Of a DNA stretch of 5,761 bases, positions 5,471 to 5,761 are shown one piece after another. The notes under the pieces are model-generated. The model was given only the letters and a program-made list of their open reading frames with translations, was not told the origin of the DNA and did not search any database. Position 1 is the first letter of the stretch; each line of letters begins with the position of its first letter. The DNA is from Candidatus Aegiribacteria sp. (GTDB lineage Bacteria > Fermentibacterota > Fermentibacteria > Fermentibacterales > JCC-6): positions 1 to 5,761 of the forward strand of contig JAUVUL010000150.1 in the NCBI GenBank assembly GCA_030600975.1. The letters are read 5' to 3'. The translations under genes and the position numbers were made by a program.

Positions 5471-5761
5471 TTCTGCCTCCTGTTATAATCATCAGTATGC
5501 CACTTTCCCCTTGGATCCCTGCCAAGGAGAATGCATTTAAGAAAGGTTTTCGGGATATCTTCATGTCTGTACTTTTTCTCATATAAAATCGTATCAAACG
5601 GGATCCTGTGCCAGCAGATGGATGCTGTTGTGTTCGCTTCGCTGATATCAAGAACAGCCACCGTTGCTTCTCCGGGAAGGGTTCCTCCGCCAATGCTTCC
5701 CGGGTTAATAATCATCCGGCTACCCCTGGGCTGAAGTAACATTTCATGTGTATGCCCAAGA
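5455..5761 (-). CDS. Calcineurin-like metallophosphoesterase, C-terminal 102 residues (cut by right window edge)
   Basis: The frame enters from the right edge as LGHTHEMLLQPRGSRMIINPGSIGGG. GHTH is the last metal-binding motif of the calcineurin-like phosphoesterase fold, and INPGSIGGG followed by ATVAVLDISEA is the strand-loop-strand that closes it in YfcE-like enzymes. WHRIPFDTILYEKKYRHEDIPKTFLKCILLGRDP resembles the C-terminal extension of the longer (about 240-residue) family members, where a (F/W)HR(V/I)P(Y/F)D motif is usual. Such enzymes are metal-dependent phosphodiesterases or phosphatases, often with unknown physiological substrate. An internal ATG at 5742 is just the Met of this motif, not the start. 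The last 16 nt overlap the beginning of leuC, so the gene is upstream in the same transcription unit. The N-terminal metal ligands lie outside the window. Confidence 0.88.
   Translation of the reverse strand, partial: LGHTHEMLLQPRGSRMIINPGSIGGGTLPGEATVAVLDISEANTTASICWHRIPFDTILYEKKYRHEDIPKTFLKCILLGRDPRGKWHTDDYNRRQKWAEL

Noticed and set aside
5480..5490. TATAAT-like sequence just before leuC as a promoter -10 box
   Set aside because: It is a few bases from the leuC ribosome site, so a transcript from it on the minus strand would lack that site. It lies inside the phosphoesterase gene, and I see no matching -35 element.
5391..5693. Minus-strand 100-codon frame overlapping the phosphoesterase and leuC
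   Set aside because: It is out of frame with two recognised genes that fully account for the region.

Overview
The window comes from a bacterial chromosome of moderate GC content. Shine-Dalgarno sites are strong and close to consensus (GGAGG/GGAGGT, 5-7 nt from the start codons) and genes are tightly packed, often overlapping. No marker gene fixes the taxonomy. The large exported lipoprotein, with TPRs followed by a repetitive beta-rich domain, resembles proteins common in FCB-group and candidate-phylum genomes, so an uncultured member of that broad group is a reasonable but unproven guess.

Right part (about 3702-5761, minus strand): a compact three-gene run. It holds the C-terminal part of a calcineurin-like metallophosphoesterase that enters from beyond the right edge, then leuC and leuD, the large and small subunits of an aconitase-superfamily hydro-lyase of the isopropylmalate dehydratase type. 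The phosphoesterase overlaps leuC by 16 nt, and leuC and leuD share one base (TAATG). The three are therefore probably co-transcribed and translationally coupled. The large subunit keeps the three iron-sulfur cysteines but lacks several otherwise conserved active-site residues, so its substrate is uncertain.

Middle part (about 3011-3704): a scarred intergenic island. On the plus strand lie a small zinc-ribbon ORF and, directly behind it, a broken piece of an Hsp70 (DnaK) ATPase domain, interrupted by stops and a frameshift and running into the 3' end of leuD. On the other side of the island is a degenerate second copy of the leuD 3' end in the same orientation as leuD. The flanking 30-nt copies match at 26 positions, and three of the four differences fall in third codon positions. 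This looks like an integration, duplication or deletion scar at the end of leuD. A perfect 12-bp inverted repeat with a 17-nt spacer lies in the same island.

Left part (1-3010, minus strand): a second tight run. It contains a 743-residue predicted lipoprotein (TPRs plus a propeller-like C-terminal region), a 209-residue cytoplasmic helical protein of unknown function 20 nt downstream, and the first 48 codons of another unknown gene overlapping it by 17 nt. The three probably form one operon. None can be assigned a specific function from sequence alone.
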